A stretch of 64,000 nt of DNA, taken from positions 1 through 64,000 of the forward strand of contig JASFHK010000004.1 of the NCBI GenBank assembly GCA_050123275.1, in the 5' to 3' direction. This document shows, piece by piece, positions 41,678 to 48,667 of this stretch. How positions within the stretch are numbered: position 1 is the first letter of the stretch; each line of letters opens with the position of its first letter. This DNA is from E44-bin88 sp050123275 (lineage in GTDB: Bacteria > Chloroflexota > Dehalococcoidia > Dehalococcoidales > BS750m-G39). The notes under the pieces were generated by a model. It was not told the origin of the DNA. It ran no database searches and saw only the letters and a program-made list of their open reading frames with translations. A program made the position numbers and the translations under genes.

Positions 41678-42280
41678 ATGAACGACCAACCGAAGAATGT
41701 CATTCCCATGGTAATCGAAAGCGGCACCAGGGGTGAACGCGCCTTTGATATATACTCGCTTCTGTTACGGGAGCGTATCGTTATGATGGGCATGCCCATC
41801 AACGACCAGGTGGCCAACGTCATCATCGCCCAGCTTCTCTATCTGGAACGGGAAGACCCCGATAAAGACATCAGCCTCTACATCCACTGTCCCGGGGGCA
41901 TTATCTCTTCGGGGCTGGCTATCTACGACACCATGCAGCTCATCAAGCCCGATGTCTCCACCATCTGCGTGGGGCTGGCGGCCAGCATGGGCACGCTGTT
42001 GCTCTGCGCCGGCGCCAAGGGCAAGCGCTACGCTCTGCCCAACTCGACGATACACATGCACCAGGCGATAGGCGGCGCCCAGGGTCAGGCTTCCGACATC
42101 GTCATCGCCGCCAGGGAAATCGCGCGGCAGCAGGACCTGATTAAGGATATCATCGTCAAGCACACGGGGCAGCCGCTGGAGAAGGTGACCCACGATACCG
42201 ACCGCGACTTCTACCTCAACCCGCAGCAGGCGGTAGAGTACGGTATCGTTGACGAAATCCTGGCCAAGCCGGCCAAGTAG
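41678..42280 (+). CDS. clpP: ATP-dependent Clp protease proteolytic subunit
   Basis: A 200-residue ClpP. The catalytic triad is Ser103 (GLAASMG), His128 (HMHQAIGG) and Asp177 (DTDRDFYL). IHCPGGIISSG lines the substrate groove. Length is normal. It has its own promoter. clpX is not in this window; the next gene is convergent. Confidence 0.97.
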   Translation: MNDQPKNVIPMVIESGTRGERAFDIYSLLLRERIVMMGMPINDQVANVIIAQLLYLEREDPDKDISLYIHCPGGIISSGLAIYDTMQLIKPDVSTICVGLAASMGTLLLCAGAKGKRYALPNSTIHMHQAIGGAQGQASDIVIAAREIARQQDLIKDIIVKHTGQPLEKVTHDTDRDFYLNPQQAVEYGIVDEILAKPAK

Positions 42281-42281
42281 G

Positions 42282-43232
42282 CTATTTGCCGAAGCGCCGG
42301 GTCATTTCCGCCGCCGTGGGCAAGCCCTGCCGCGCGCCGGTATGGCTCAGGCAAAGCCGGGCGGCGAAGTCGCCCATACGCCCGCACTCTTTCAGGTCCT
42401 TGCCTTTTAGCACCCCGTAGAGAAAAGCGGCGGTAAAAGCGTCGCCGGTGCCGGTGGCGTCCACTTCGGCTACAGGCTGCTGGTCGATGGGTTCGATTAT
42501 GTGCTCGTCGTCGACGTCCCTGACGTAGGCGACGGCGGTAGTATCGCCGATCTTGCGCCCCTTGCCCAGCGTCACCACCACGACGCGGCAGCCGGCCTTA
42601 AGGCACCTTTCGGCTCCCTTTTTCACATCGCCGCCGCCGGTCATTATCTTGAGCTCGTTAAAGTTGACGAAGAGGAAGTGGGTGCGGCTCAAGAATGGCG
42701 TCAGGTTATCGATCCCTTTGGCGGCGTAGATATTGCCGGGGGTGAAGCTGACCTTGACCGAGTCTTTGAGCCTGATGACCAACCCCATCGAAAGCTGGAA
42801 CTGGCTGCCCTCGACGAAAGAAGAGAAGTGGACGATTTGCGCCCGGTTCATGTAATCACAGTCAATGTCGGCCGGTTCCAGATTATTGTTAGCGCCGGGT
42901 AGTACGTATAACGAGCGCTGGCCTCCCCGGTCGCTGAGGCAGAGCACCTCGCCCGTCTTGGCTTTGGGCTTGACCAAGACGTGGCTGGTATCTACCCCCG
43001 CCTTCTCGAAGTCATTGAGCACGGCTTTACCCGCGTCGTCGTCGCCGACGGCACCGCAGAACCCGGCGCTTATTCCCAGCTTGCCCAGGCCGTAGATGGT
43101 GTTCGCCGCCGAGCCGCCGGGAAACGATTTGGCCCAGTCCACCGCCGCCTCGCCGTCGCTGATGATGCGGTCTATTTTGTAGATATGGTCGATATTGAGC
43201 GCGCCGATGCCGATGATTTGAATAGAATCCAT
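42282..43232 (-). CDS. PfkB-family carbohydrate kinase
   Basis: A 316-residue sugar or nucleoside kinase of the ribokinase fold. The start at 43232 (MDSIQIIGIGALNID) fits the family; a longer frame adds 23 unlikely residues. GGSAANTIYGLGKLG marks the substrate site and DATGTGDAFTAAFL carries the catalytic Asp. The substrate is unknown; relatives use adenosine, ribose or fructose derivatives. It lies 4 bp after the HAD gene. Confidence 0.9.
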   Translation of the reverse strand: MDSIQIIGIGALNIDHIYKIDRIISDGEAAVDWAKSFPGGSAANTIYGLGKLGISAGFCGAVGDDDAGKAVLNDFEKAGVDTSHVLVKPKAKTGEVLCLSDRGGQRSLYVLPGANNNLEPADIDCDYMNRAQIVHFSSFVEGSQFQLSMGLVIRLKDSVKVSFTPGNIYAAKGIDNLTPFLSRTHFLFVNFNELKIMTGGGDVKKGAERCLKAGCRVVVVTLGKGRKIGDTTAVAYVRDVDDEHIIEPIDQQPVAEVDATGTGDAFTAAFLYGVLKGKDLKECGRMGDFAARLCLSHTGARQGLPTAAEMTRRFGK

Positions 43233-43236
43233 AGCC

Positions 43237-44229
43237 TTACCCCAGTTTTCCAGCTTCCTCCCTGACCAGCTTGCGCAGGCGCTTGTGGAGGGCGATAACA
43301 TCCTCGATGTCCTTTCGCCCCGCCAGCCAGTGGAAGTTGTTATTATCTCCTTCGGTGCCGTATTTTTCTTTGTATTTTACCACCCTTTCCACCCAGGGGC
43401 GCCCGTCCTTCTGCCATGCCTCCAGAGCTTCCTTGAGGTCGAAGATGGAGGTGGAAGCCAGGCTCATGGTAGCGTAGGGCAGGGCGTACTGGTTGGCGTT
43501 GAAGGCAATGGCCAGCCCCCCCGCCTCTTCCACCGCCTGGAACATCCTGAAGTCGGTGATGCTGTCGCCGACGACCACCCACTTGTCCGGCGGCTGGTCG
43601 TTCTTCTCGGCGAACTTGTTCAGGGCCGCTACCTTGCGCCGGCCGCCGACGGGTTTTACCTCTCTGATGGCGGCGCCGAGGTCGGTTTCGGGCAGCTTTT
43701 CCCAGAAAAATTTGTCCAGCGTGGCCTTGATGCGCTTATCGTCGTCGACGGGGCGCATGGTCAGTATGTCCTTTTCCGCCTGTTCCATGAGCCGTTTTTC
43801 GTCGTTGGTCAGGTTGGCGCGGAAGTTATCTAAAGGGAAGGTGGTGCAGGCGACGTGGTGGGAGTAGAAGTCCAGCTTGCGGGTGATGTGCTGGGCGTAC
43901 TGCTCGTAGGTGGTGGTGATGCAAAATATCTTCCAGCTGCTGGCCTGGAGCCAGGAGATGAGCTTGGCGGCGCCTCCGGTTAGGCTGGCCCGGGCGGCCA
44001 GGGTGGAGATATCGTCCTCGGTGATGTTATGCAGGATTAAAAAGGGGACGATGAGGGCCAAAGTGTCTCCGGGCTCGTAGTCGGGTCTTTCTTCCAGGGT
44101 GAGCAGGTCGTCGTAGCGGCTGATGACCTCGAAGATTTTATCGCCGTCGGGGAAAAGCTTCATCAGGTCGTAGGCGTTGTCCTGCGGGGAGAGGGGCCCT
44201 TCAAGGTCGAAGGCGATGAATCTAGCCAT
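43237..44229 (-). CDS. HAD-superfamily phosphatase (COG4030-like)
   Basis: A 330-residue protein with motif I FDLEGPLS near the N terminus and motif IV VVGDSITDFRMF at about 247-258. The large central helical region acts as a cap. It resembles predicted phosphatases of the COG4030 type known from methanogens. The paired PfkB gene directly downstream suggests a kinase/phosphatase pair on related substrates; that is inference. Length is normal for the group. Confidence 0.75.
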   Translation of the reverse strand: MARFIAFDLEGPLSPQDNAYDLMKLFPDGDKIFEVISRYDDLLTLEERPDYEPGDTLALIVPFLILHNITEDDISTLAARASLTGGAAKLISWLQASSWKIFCITTTYEQYAQHITRKLDFYSHHVACTTFPLDNFRANLTNDEKRLMEQAEKDILTMRPVDDDKRIKATLDKFFWEKLPETDLGAAIREVKPVGGRRKVAALNKFAEKNDQPPDKWVVVGDSITDFRMFQAVEEAGGLAIAFNANQYALPYATMSLASTSIFDLKEALEAWQKDGRPWVERVVKYKEKYGTEGDNNNFHWLAGRKDIEDVIALHKRLRKLVREEAGKLG

Positions 44230-44263
44230 TAGTTATCTCATCTCCTGCATTATTTTTTCCAAA

Positions 44264-44355
44264 CCGCCCCACTCTGTCAGCGTACGTATTATTATCCCAA
44301 CCCGGCCCGCCCTAATGAGTAAACTCCTTAACCTGCGGGCACGTTACCCCACCCC
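44264..44355 (-). repeat. Dispersed intergenic repeat, copy C
   Basis: Left module CCGCCCCACTCTGTCAGCG.ACGT, then CCCGGCCCGCCCTAATG. A stem GCCCGC (44305-44310) / GCGGGC (44335-44340) encloses a small GAG/CTC hairpin. The right part from GCCCGCCC to CCCC is nearly identical to copy D. It fills the gap between the formyltransferase and HAD genes. Confidence 0.65.
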
Positions 44356-44357
44356 GT

Positions 44358-45167
44358 CTAAGGAGTGTCTTTTAACAGTTTATCAATCTCTTCGCTAAGA
44401 TTATACCCGTTAATCGGCTTGCCGTCAGCATCGACGATCTTCTTATTATCTATTCTCACCTTGCCCCGGCTGAAAGCCTTGAGGGTGGCGATGATAAGGG
44501 GGAACTCGCGGGCCAGCCCGTGCCGGCGGATGGCCTTGAAGAGGTTGTTGTTCTCGCCCTGTTCTTGCTTGATTGCGGCGAGGTCTTTGCCCTCGATTTC
44601 CCGCCAGTAGGGGTCGAAGCCCCGGCCACGAATGGAAAAAGTGCAATAGGTCACCGAGGGGCCCTCGTCCAGCTCCGGCGTCACCAGGTGCATCTTGACC
44701 CCGGTTGACTCGGCCCGTGTCTCGATAAGCTGCCAGATAACCTCCTGCCAGGTGCCGCCGGGGCCGCCGGGGGCGGCGGGGTGGAGGTTAATCAAATCGT
44801 GCCGGCGGCACATCTCGGGGCTGATGATGAGCATATAGCCGGCCATGACGCACAAATCGGCGTCGTAGCCTTTAAGGCGCTGCATCACCTCGCTGTCGTA
44901 TTCGGCGCGCCACCGGGGGGAGAGGCGGGGGTGCTCCGATTTGAAGCCCTTTGAGGAAAAGGTGATGAGGGGCAGCCCGTAGCTTTCCACCAGCTCGATG
45001 AACAGGTCGCTGTCTTCGGCCTCACCACGCCGGCGGTTGCAGAAGACGAAGGCTATCTCCGCCTCGATTTCACCCAGCGCGATGCCCCGCTGCGCCACGG
45101 TGAGCAGGTCCCGGGCGGCTTTGTCGCGGCCAGTGGAAAACCAGCCCAGTTTATAGTTGTTTTTCAA
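44358..45167 (-). CDS. PurN-type formyltransferase domain protein
   Basis: A 269-residue protein of the formyltransferase fold. The catalytic residues Asn127, His129 and Asp167 are present (LINLHPAAPGG; ELDEGP). The N-terminal GWFSTGRDKAARDLL differs from the purN pattern with its SGxGSN, and the C terminus is about 60 residues longer. So it may act on another formyl-tetrahydrofolate-dependent substrate. Start is TTG at 45167 with GGGAGTAAGG. Repeats C and D flank the gene on both sides. Confidence 0.82.
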   Translation of the reverse strand: MKNNYKLGWFSTGRDKAARDLLTVAQRGIALGEIEAEIAFVFCNRRRGEAEDSDLFIELVESYGLPLITFSSKGFKSEHPRLSPRWRAEYDSEVMQRLKGYDADLCVMAGYMLIISPEMCRRHDLINLHPAAPGGPGGTWQEVIWQLIETRAESTGVKMHLVTPELDEGPSVTYCTFSIRGRGFDPYWREIEGKDLAAIKQEQGENNNLFKAIRRHGLAREFPLIIATLKAFSRGKVRIDNKKIVDADGKPINGYNLSEEIDKLLKDTP

Positions 45168-45187
45168 TCCTTACTCCCAGGTTATTT

Positions 45188-45281
45188 TCCCACCCCTCTC
45201 TGTCAGCCAACGTCATTTCTGACCCACCCAGCCCGCCCTAATGAGTAAACACCTTAACCTGCGGGCTCGTTGCCCCGCCCC
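45188..45281 (-). repeat. Dispersed intergenic repeat, copy D
   Basis: Left module CCCCTCTCTGTCAGCCAACGT, then GCCCGCCCTAATGAGTAAAC and CCTTAACCTGCGGGC, almost as in copy C. Ends TGCCCCGCCCC. Between the formyltransferase and PHP genes. Confidence 0.65.
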
Positions 45282-45286
45282 ATGTT

Positions 45287-45329
45287 ATTCCCGCCCCGTA
45301 TTTTCTACGGGGTAAACTCCGGCGGGAAT
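45287..45329. other. Nested perfect hairpin after the PHP gene
   Basis: Outer perfect 9-bp arms ATTCCCGCC (45287-45295) and GGCGGGAAT (45321-45329), and an inner 7-bp stem CCCCGTA/TACGGGG (45294-45312) that shares two bases with the outer arm. No T-run follows on the minus strand, so it is not a classic terminator. It begins 10 bp after the PHP stop and borders repeat D. Confidence 0.6.
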
Positions 45330-45338
45330 CCAGTTTCA

Positions 45339-45992
45339 TTATTGTCCGCTCATTTTGCTCTTAATCCTGGCCCAGAGGCTGGCGAAATGAATGAAGGGAT
45401 TGGTACGGCTCCCGGAAATTTTACCTTGTTTAAGGGATTCGAGGAAGTCATCTTTGCCCTCGAAGTCGGGCATTTCGATATAGGCGTTGCCGATTTCACG
45501 TGGGCTGTGGGCGTCGCTGCCGGCGCTGCGCACCAGCCCGTGCTCGGCGGCGAAGGCCTCGGCTTTTCTGGAGTCCCTTTTCAGGACGGCGCGGGAGTTG
45601 AACACCTCCATGATATCAATCTGGTCGACGATTTTGTCGATGACATCGCTTTTCAACGCCGAGTGGCGGAAGCTGTCGAAGGGGTGGGGGATACAGACCA
45701 GCCCGTTCTGCGCCCTGATGCGGGCGAGGGTCTCCTCAACGGAAAGCCCGCTGGGTATGGTTTCTTCGAGGAACATGCCCATAATCTCGCCGTAGGTGGT
45801 TAAGACCTCCTCGGCCACGATTACCTTGAAGGGCGCCATCTCCTTGAGCTTCAGAGCCCCCTCGGCGGTGCCGTGGTCGCAGAGGGCGATGCAGTTCACG
45901 CCTATTTCCTGGCAGCGCTCGATTATTCTTTCCAGCGGCGTGTCGCAATCTATTGAGTACTGGCTGTGCAGGTGAAGGTCGGCTTTAAGCAA
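45339..45992 (-). CDS. PHP-domain metal-dependent phosphoesterase
   Basis: A 217-residue PHP domain protein. The metal ligands appear as DLHLHS near the N terminus, ALCDHGT, IPHPFD and GSDAHSPREIG (about 168-178). The family hydrolyses phosphate esters; the substrate is unknown. Start TTG at 45992 is close to the efp stop. The ribosome site is weak. Length is normal for stand-alone PHP proteins. Confidence 0.88.
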   Translation of the reverse strand: MLKADLHLHSQYSIDCDTPLERIIERCQEIGVNCIALCDHGTAEGALKLKEMAPFKVIVAEEVLTTYGEIMGMFLEETIPSGLSVEETLARIRAQNGLVCIPHPFDSFRHSALKSDVIDKIVDQIDIMEVFNSRAVLKRDSRKAEAFAAEHGLVRSAGSDAHSPREIGNAYIEMPDFEGKDDFLESLKQGKISGSRTNPFIHFASLWARIKSKMSGQ

Positions 45993-45998
45993 TTTCGT

Positions 45999-46559
45999 TT
46001 AACTAACCCTTTCCAGGTATTGTCCGGTGCGGGTGTCGACCTTGATGATATCGCCGTTGTTGATGAAGAGGGGCACCTGGATGGTGATGCCCGTTTCCAG
46101 CTTGGCCGGCTTGTTGCCGGCGGTGGCGGTGTCGCCCTTGAAGCCGGGGCCCGTCTCCGTCACCTCCAGCTCGACGGTGATGGGCATCTCCACGCCGATG
46201 AGCTGGCCCTGGTAGCTGGTTATCTCCACCGAGTTGTTCTCCTTGAGGTAATCGAGGGCGTCGCCCAGCTGCTCGGAGGATATCGGTATCTGCTCGAAGG
46301 TCTTCTCGTCCATAAAGTAATAGGCGTCACCGTCGTTATAGAGATACTGCATGGCACGCGAGTCCAGCCGCGCCTGCTTGAACTTTTCGCTGGCCTGGAA
46401 GGTGCGCTCGATGGTGTGGCCGCCGCGGATATCACGCAGCTTCATTTTGATGATGGCGCCGCCGCGCCCTATCTTAATGTGCTGGTAGGATATTACCTGG
46501 TAAAGCTTGTCCTCCAGCTCGAGGGTAATGCCTCTTTTCAGTTCGCCTGCGTCAATCAT
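45999..46559 (-). CDS. efp: Elongation factor P
   Basis: A 186-residue EF-P, which relieves ribosome stalling at consecutive prolines. Three beta barrels are recognisable. The loop tip reads KIGRGGA with Arg32 where E. coli has the modified Lys34. An Arg tip is rhamnosylated by EarP in some proteobacteria; EarP is not in this window and may be absent, so the tip may be unmodified. The C-terminal RTGQYLERV motif is intact. Confidence 0.96.
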   Translation of the reverse strand: MIDAGELKRGITLELEDKLYQVISYQHIKIGRGGAIIKMKLRDIRGGHTIERTFQASEKFKQARLDSRAMQYLYNDGDAYYFMDEKTFEQIPISSEQLGDALDYLKENNSVEITSYQGQLIGVEMPITVELEVTETGPGFKGDTATAGNKPAKLETGITIQVPLFINNGDIIKVDTRTGQYLERVS

Positions 46560-46577
46560 GTTTCAACTCCAAAGTTT

Positions 46578-47645
46578 CTAGTAGTCCGCCTGTGAGATTT
46601 CTTTCGGTTTGCCCCCCGCCATTACCGCCATATCCTCGATTCTGACGCCTCCCCACCCCTCGATATAAATGCCGGGCTCGATGGTGAGGACCATGCTCTC
46701 GGCCAGTATATCCTTCGAGCCAGGGCCCAGGCGGGGTAGCTCGTGGGGGGCCAGTCCCACCCCGTGTCCCAGGCCGTGCCCGAAATTATCTCCGTAGCCG
46801 CCTTCTTCGATGACGGTGCGGGCAATACGGTCGGAGTCGCCGCCGTTCATGCCCTCTCTGGTTATCGCCATCGCCGCGTTGTGGGCGCCGAGGACGGTAT
46901 CGTACACTTTTTTAAAGGTCTCGTCGGGAGTCCCCAGGCAAAAGGTGCGGCTCAAATCGCTGCCGTAGCCGTCCACCCTGGCGCCGATGTCAATCACCAC
47001 TGGCTCGGATTCCTTAATCACCCGCTCCGAGGGTTGGGCGTGGGGCAGGGCGGCGTTGGGCCCCGACCCGACGATAACCTCGAAGGGTAGCGCCTGGCTG
47101 CCCGCCTCCCGCATGAATTTCTCAATCTCCCAGGCGGCTTCCAGCTCCGTCATGCCGGCGCATAGCTTCTTCCTGATATGGTTCATGGCGGCGTCGGCAA
47201 TCTCGGCGGCGCGGGTCATCAGCTCGATTTCCCCGGGTTCCTTGAGCGCCCGCAGCCCCTCCACGATGCCGTTGACGGGGACGAGCTTGAGCCCGGATTT
47301 GCCTCTATTTAGTATATCACATAAGCGCTGGTATTGAGCAAAGGCGGTATGCTCCGTCTCGAAGCCAAGCCGCTTAATGCCCAACTCGCTGATAACTTCG
47401 GGTAGCCAGCGGCTCGTATCGCCGCCGATGGTGACCAGTTTGTAGTCGGGGGCCTGGTTCCGGGCCTGGACGGTGTAGCGGGAATCGGTGGCGATAATGC
47501 ACTCCTTAGCCGTAATGAACAGAAAGCCCGCCGAGCCGCTAAAGCCGGAGAGGTAGCGGCGGTTTTCCGGCTGGGAGACGAAAATGCCTTCGATATCGTT
47601 CTTGCCCAGCTCGCCGATTAGCTTTGCTATTCTATCCTTTATCAT
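46578..47645 (-). CDS. M24B Xaa-Pro aminopeptidase
   Basis: A 355-residue metallopeptidase. All five metal ligands are present: Asp219 (IDIGA), Asp230 (SDLSRTF), His294 (GHGLGHGVG), Glu323 (TIEPG) and Glu337 (RIED). The N-terminal creatinase-like domain is complete. It cleaves an N-terminal residue before proline. It lies directly upstream of efp, a common pairing. Its start overlaps the xerD end by 14 bp. Confidence 0.95.
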   Translation of the reverse strand: MIKDRIAKLIGELGKNDIEGIFVSQPENRRYLSGFSGSAGFLFITAKECIIATDSRYTVQARNQAPDYKLVTIGGDTSRWLPEVISELGIKRLGFETEHTAFAQYQRLCDILNRGKSGLKLVPVNGIVEGLRALKEPGEIELMTRAAEIADAAMNHIRKKLCAGMTELEAAWEIEKFMREAGSQALPFEVIVGSGPNAALPHAQPSERVIKESEPVVIDIGARVDGYGSDLSRTFCLGTPDETFKKVYDTVLGAHNAAMAITREGMNGGDSDRIARTVIEEGGYGDNFGHGLGHGVGLAPHELPRLGPGSKDILAESMVLTIEPGIYIEGWGGVRIEDMAVMAGGKPKEISQADY

Positions 47646-48543
47646 CGGCCTTCTCTTTAGCCAGCGGGTGCGCCGCCAGATAGACTTTCCTGGCCTGCTT
47701 CTTGGTGACGTGGGTGTAAATCTGGGTGGAGGAGAGCCGCGCGTGCCCCAAAAGCTCCTGGACGACGCGCAGGTCGGCGCCGCCGTCGAGCATGTGGGTG
47801 GCGAAGGTGTGGCGCAGCATGTGGGGGTGCACCCGTTTCTTCAGTCCCGCCTTGAGGGTATAATGCTCCAGCATCTTTTGCACGCTTCTTTCCGGGAAGC
47901 GCTGGCCGTAGCGGCTGAGGAAGATGGCGTTGCTCTTTTTCTTGCCGATGAGCTTGGGGCGGCCTTCTTCCAGGTAGCTGCGCAGCGCCAGCGCCGCCGG
48001 CTCGCCCATGAGCACCACCCTTTCCTTGGAGCCCTTGCCCCAGACGCGGATTTCGTTGGTATCCAGGTTGATTTGTCCCAGCTCCAGACTGGCCAGCTCA
48101 CTGACCCTTAAGCCCGAGGCGTAGAGCAACTCCAAAAGGGCGCGGTCACGCAGGCCCTGGGGGGTGCTGGTGTCGGGGGTTTCGAGCAGCTTTTTGACCT
48201 CGTCCAGCGTCAGGAACGAGGGCAGGCGCTTGTCGAGCTTGGGTGAGGAGACGGACTTGATGGGGTTGGCTTCGATAATCTTTTCACGCACTAAGTAGCG
48301 GTAAAAGGAGCGTATCGCCGAGAGCTTGCGGGCGATGCTGCCCTTGGCGATGCCTTTGCCGACCAGATGTCCCAGGTAGTCGCGCAAAACCTTTCTATCC
48401 ACCTTGTCGAGGGTGGGTACCTTTTTCTCCTTGAGGAAGTAGAAGAAGTCGAGGAGGTCGGCGGTGTAGTTGCGCACGGTGTAGGCGGAGGCGTTTTTTT
48501 CGGCCTCGAGGTGGTTGATGTATCTGTTAAAGATTTCCTGCAT
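47632..48543 (-). CDS. xerD: Tyrosine recombinase XerC/XerD
   Basis: A 303-residue site-specific recombinase. The catalytic set is complete: Arg146, Lys173, His241, Arg244, His267 and Tyr276. An N-terminal core-binding SAM-like domain (1-90) precedes it. It probably resolves chromosome dimers, as housekeeping Xer proteins do; XerC and XerD cannot be told apart here. Its location in a dprA-topA-xer operon fits a chromosomal gene and not a mobile element. Confidence 0.93.
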   Translation of the reverse strand: MQEIFNRYINHLEAEKNASAYTVRNYTADLLDFFYFLKEKKVPTLDKVDRKVLRDYLGHLVGKGIAKGSIARKLSAIRSFYRYLVREKIIEANPIKSVSSPKLDKRLPSFLTLDEVKKLLETPDTSTPQGLRDRALLELLYASGLRVSELASLELGQINLDTNEIRVWGKGSKERVVLMGEPAALALRSYLEEGRPKLIGKKKSNAIFLSRYGQRFPERSVQKMLEHYTLKAGLKKRVHPHMLRHTFATHMLDGGADLRVVQELLGHARLSSTQIYTHVTKKQARKVYLAAHPLAKEKADDKG

Positions 48544-48569
48544 GGTTTAGGCTCTTAATATTCTTTTTC

Positions 48570-48667
48570 CCTCCACCCGGCCCCACTCTGTCAGCCAACG
48601 TGTTTTCTTCCCACCCAATACCCGCCCTACAGAGGTGTTACCTCTATAGATTTCTCTCTCCACCCCA
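48570..48667 (-). repeat. Dispersed intergenic repeat, copy E
   Basis: Left module CCCCACTCTGTCAGCCAACGT, then CCCACCCAATACCCGCCC, followed by a stem AGAGGT (48631-48636) / ACCTCT (48640-48645) and a CTCTCTCCACCCC tail. It separates topA from xerD. Confidence 0.65.

Noticed and set aside
47632..48543. Mobile-element integrase for the tyrosine recombinase
   Set aside because: It has host-like GC and lies in a conserved dprA-topA-xer-efp operon, as housekeeping Xer genes do.
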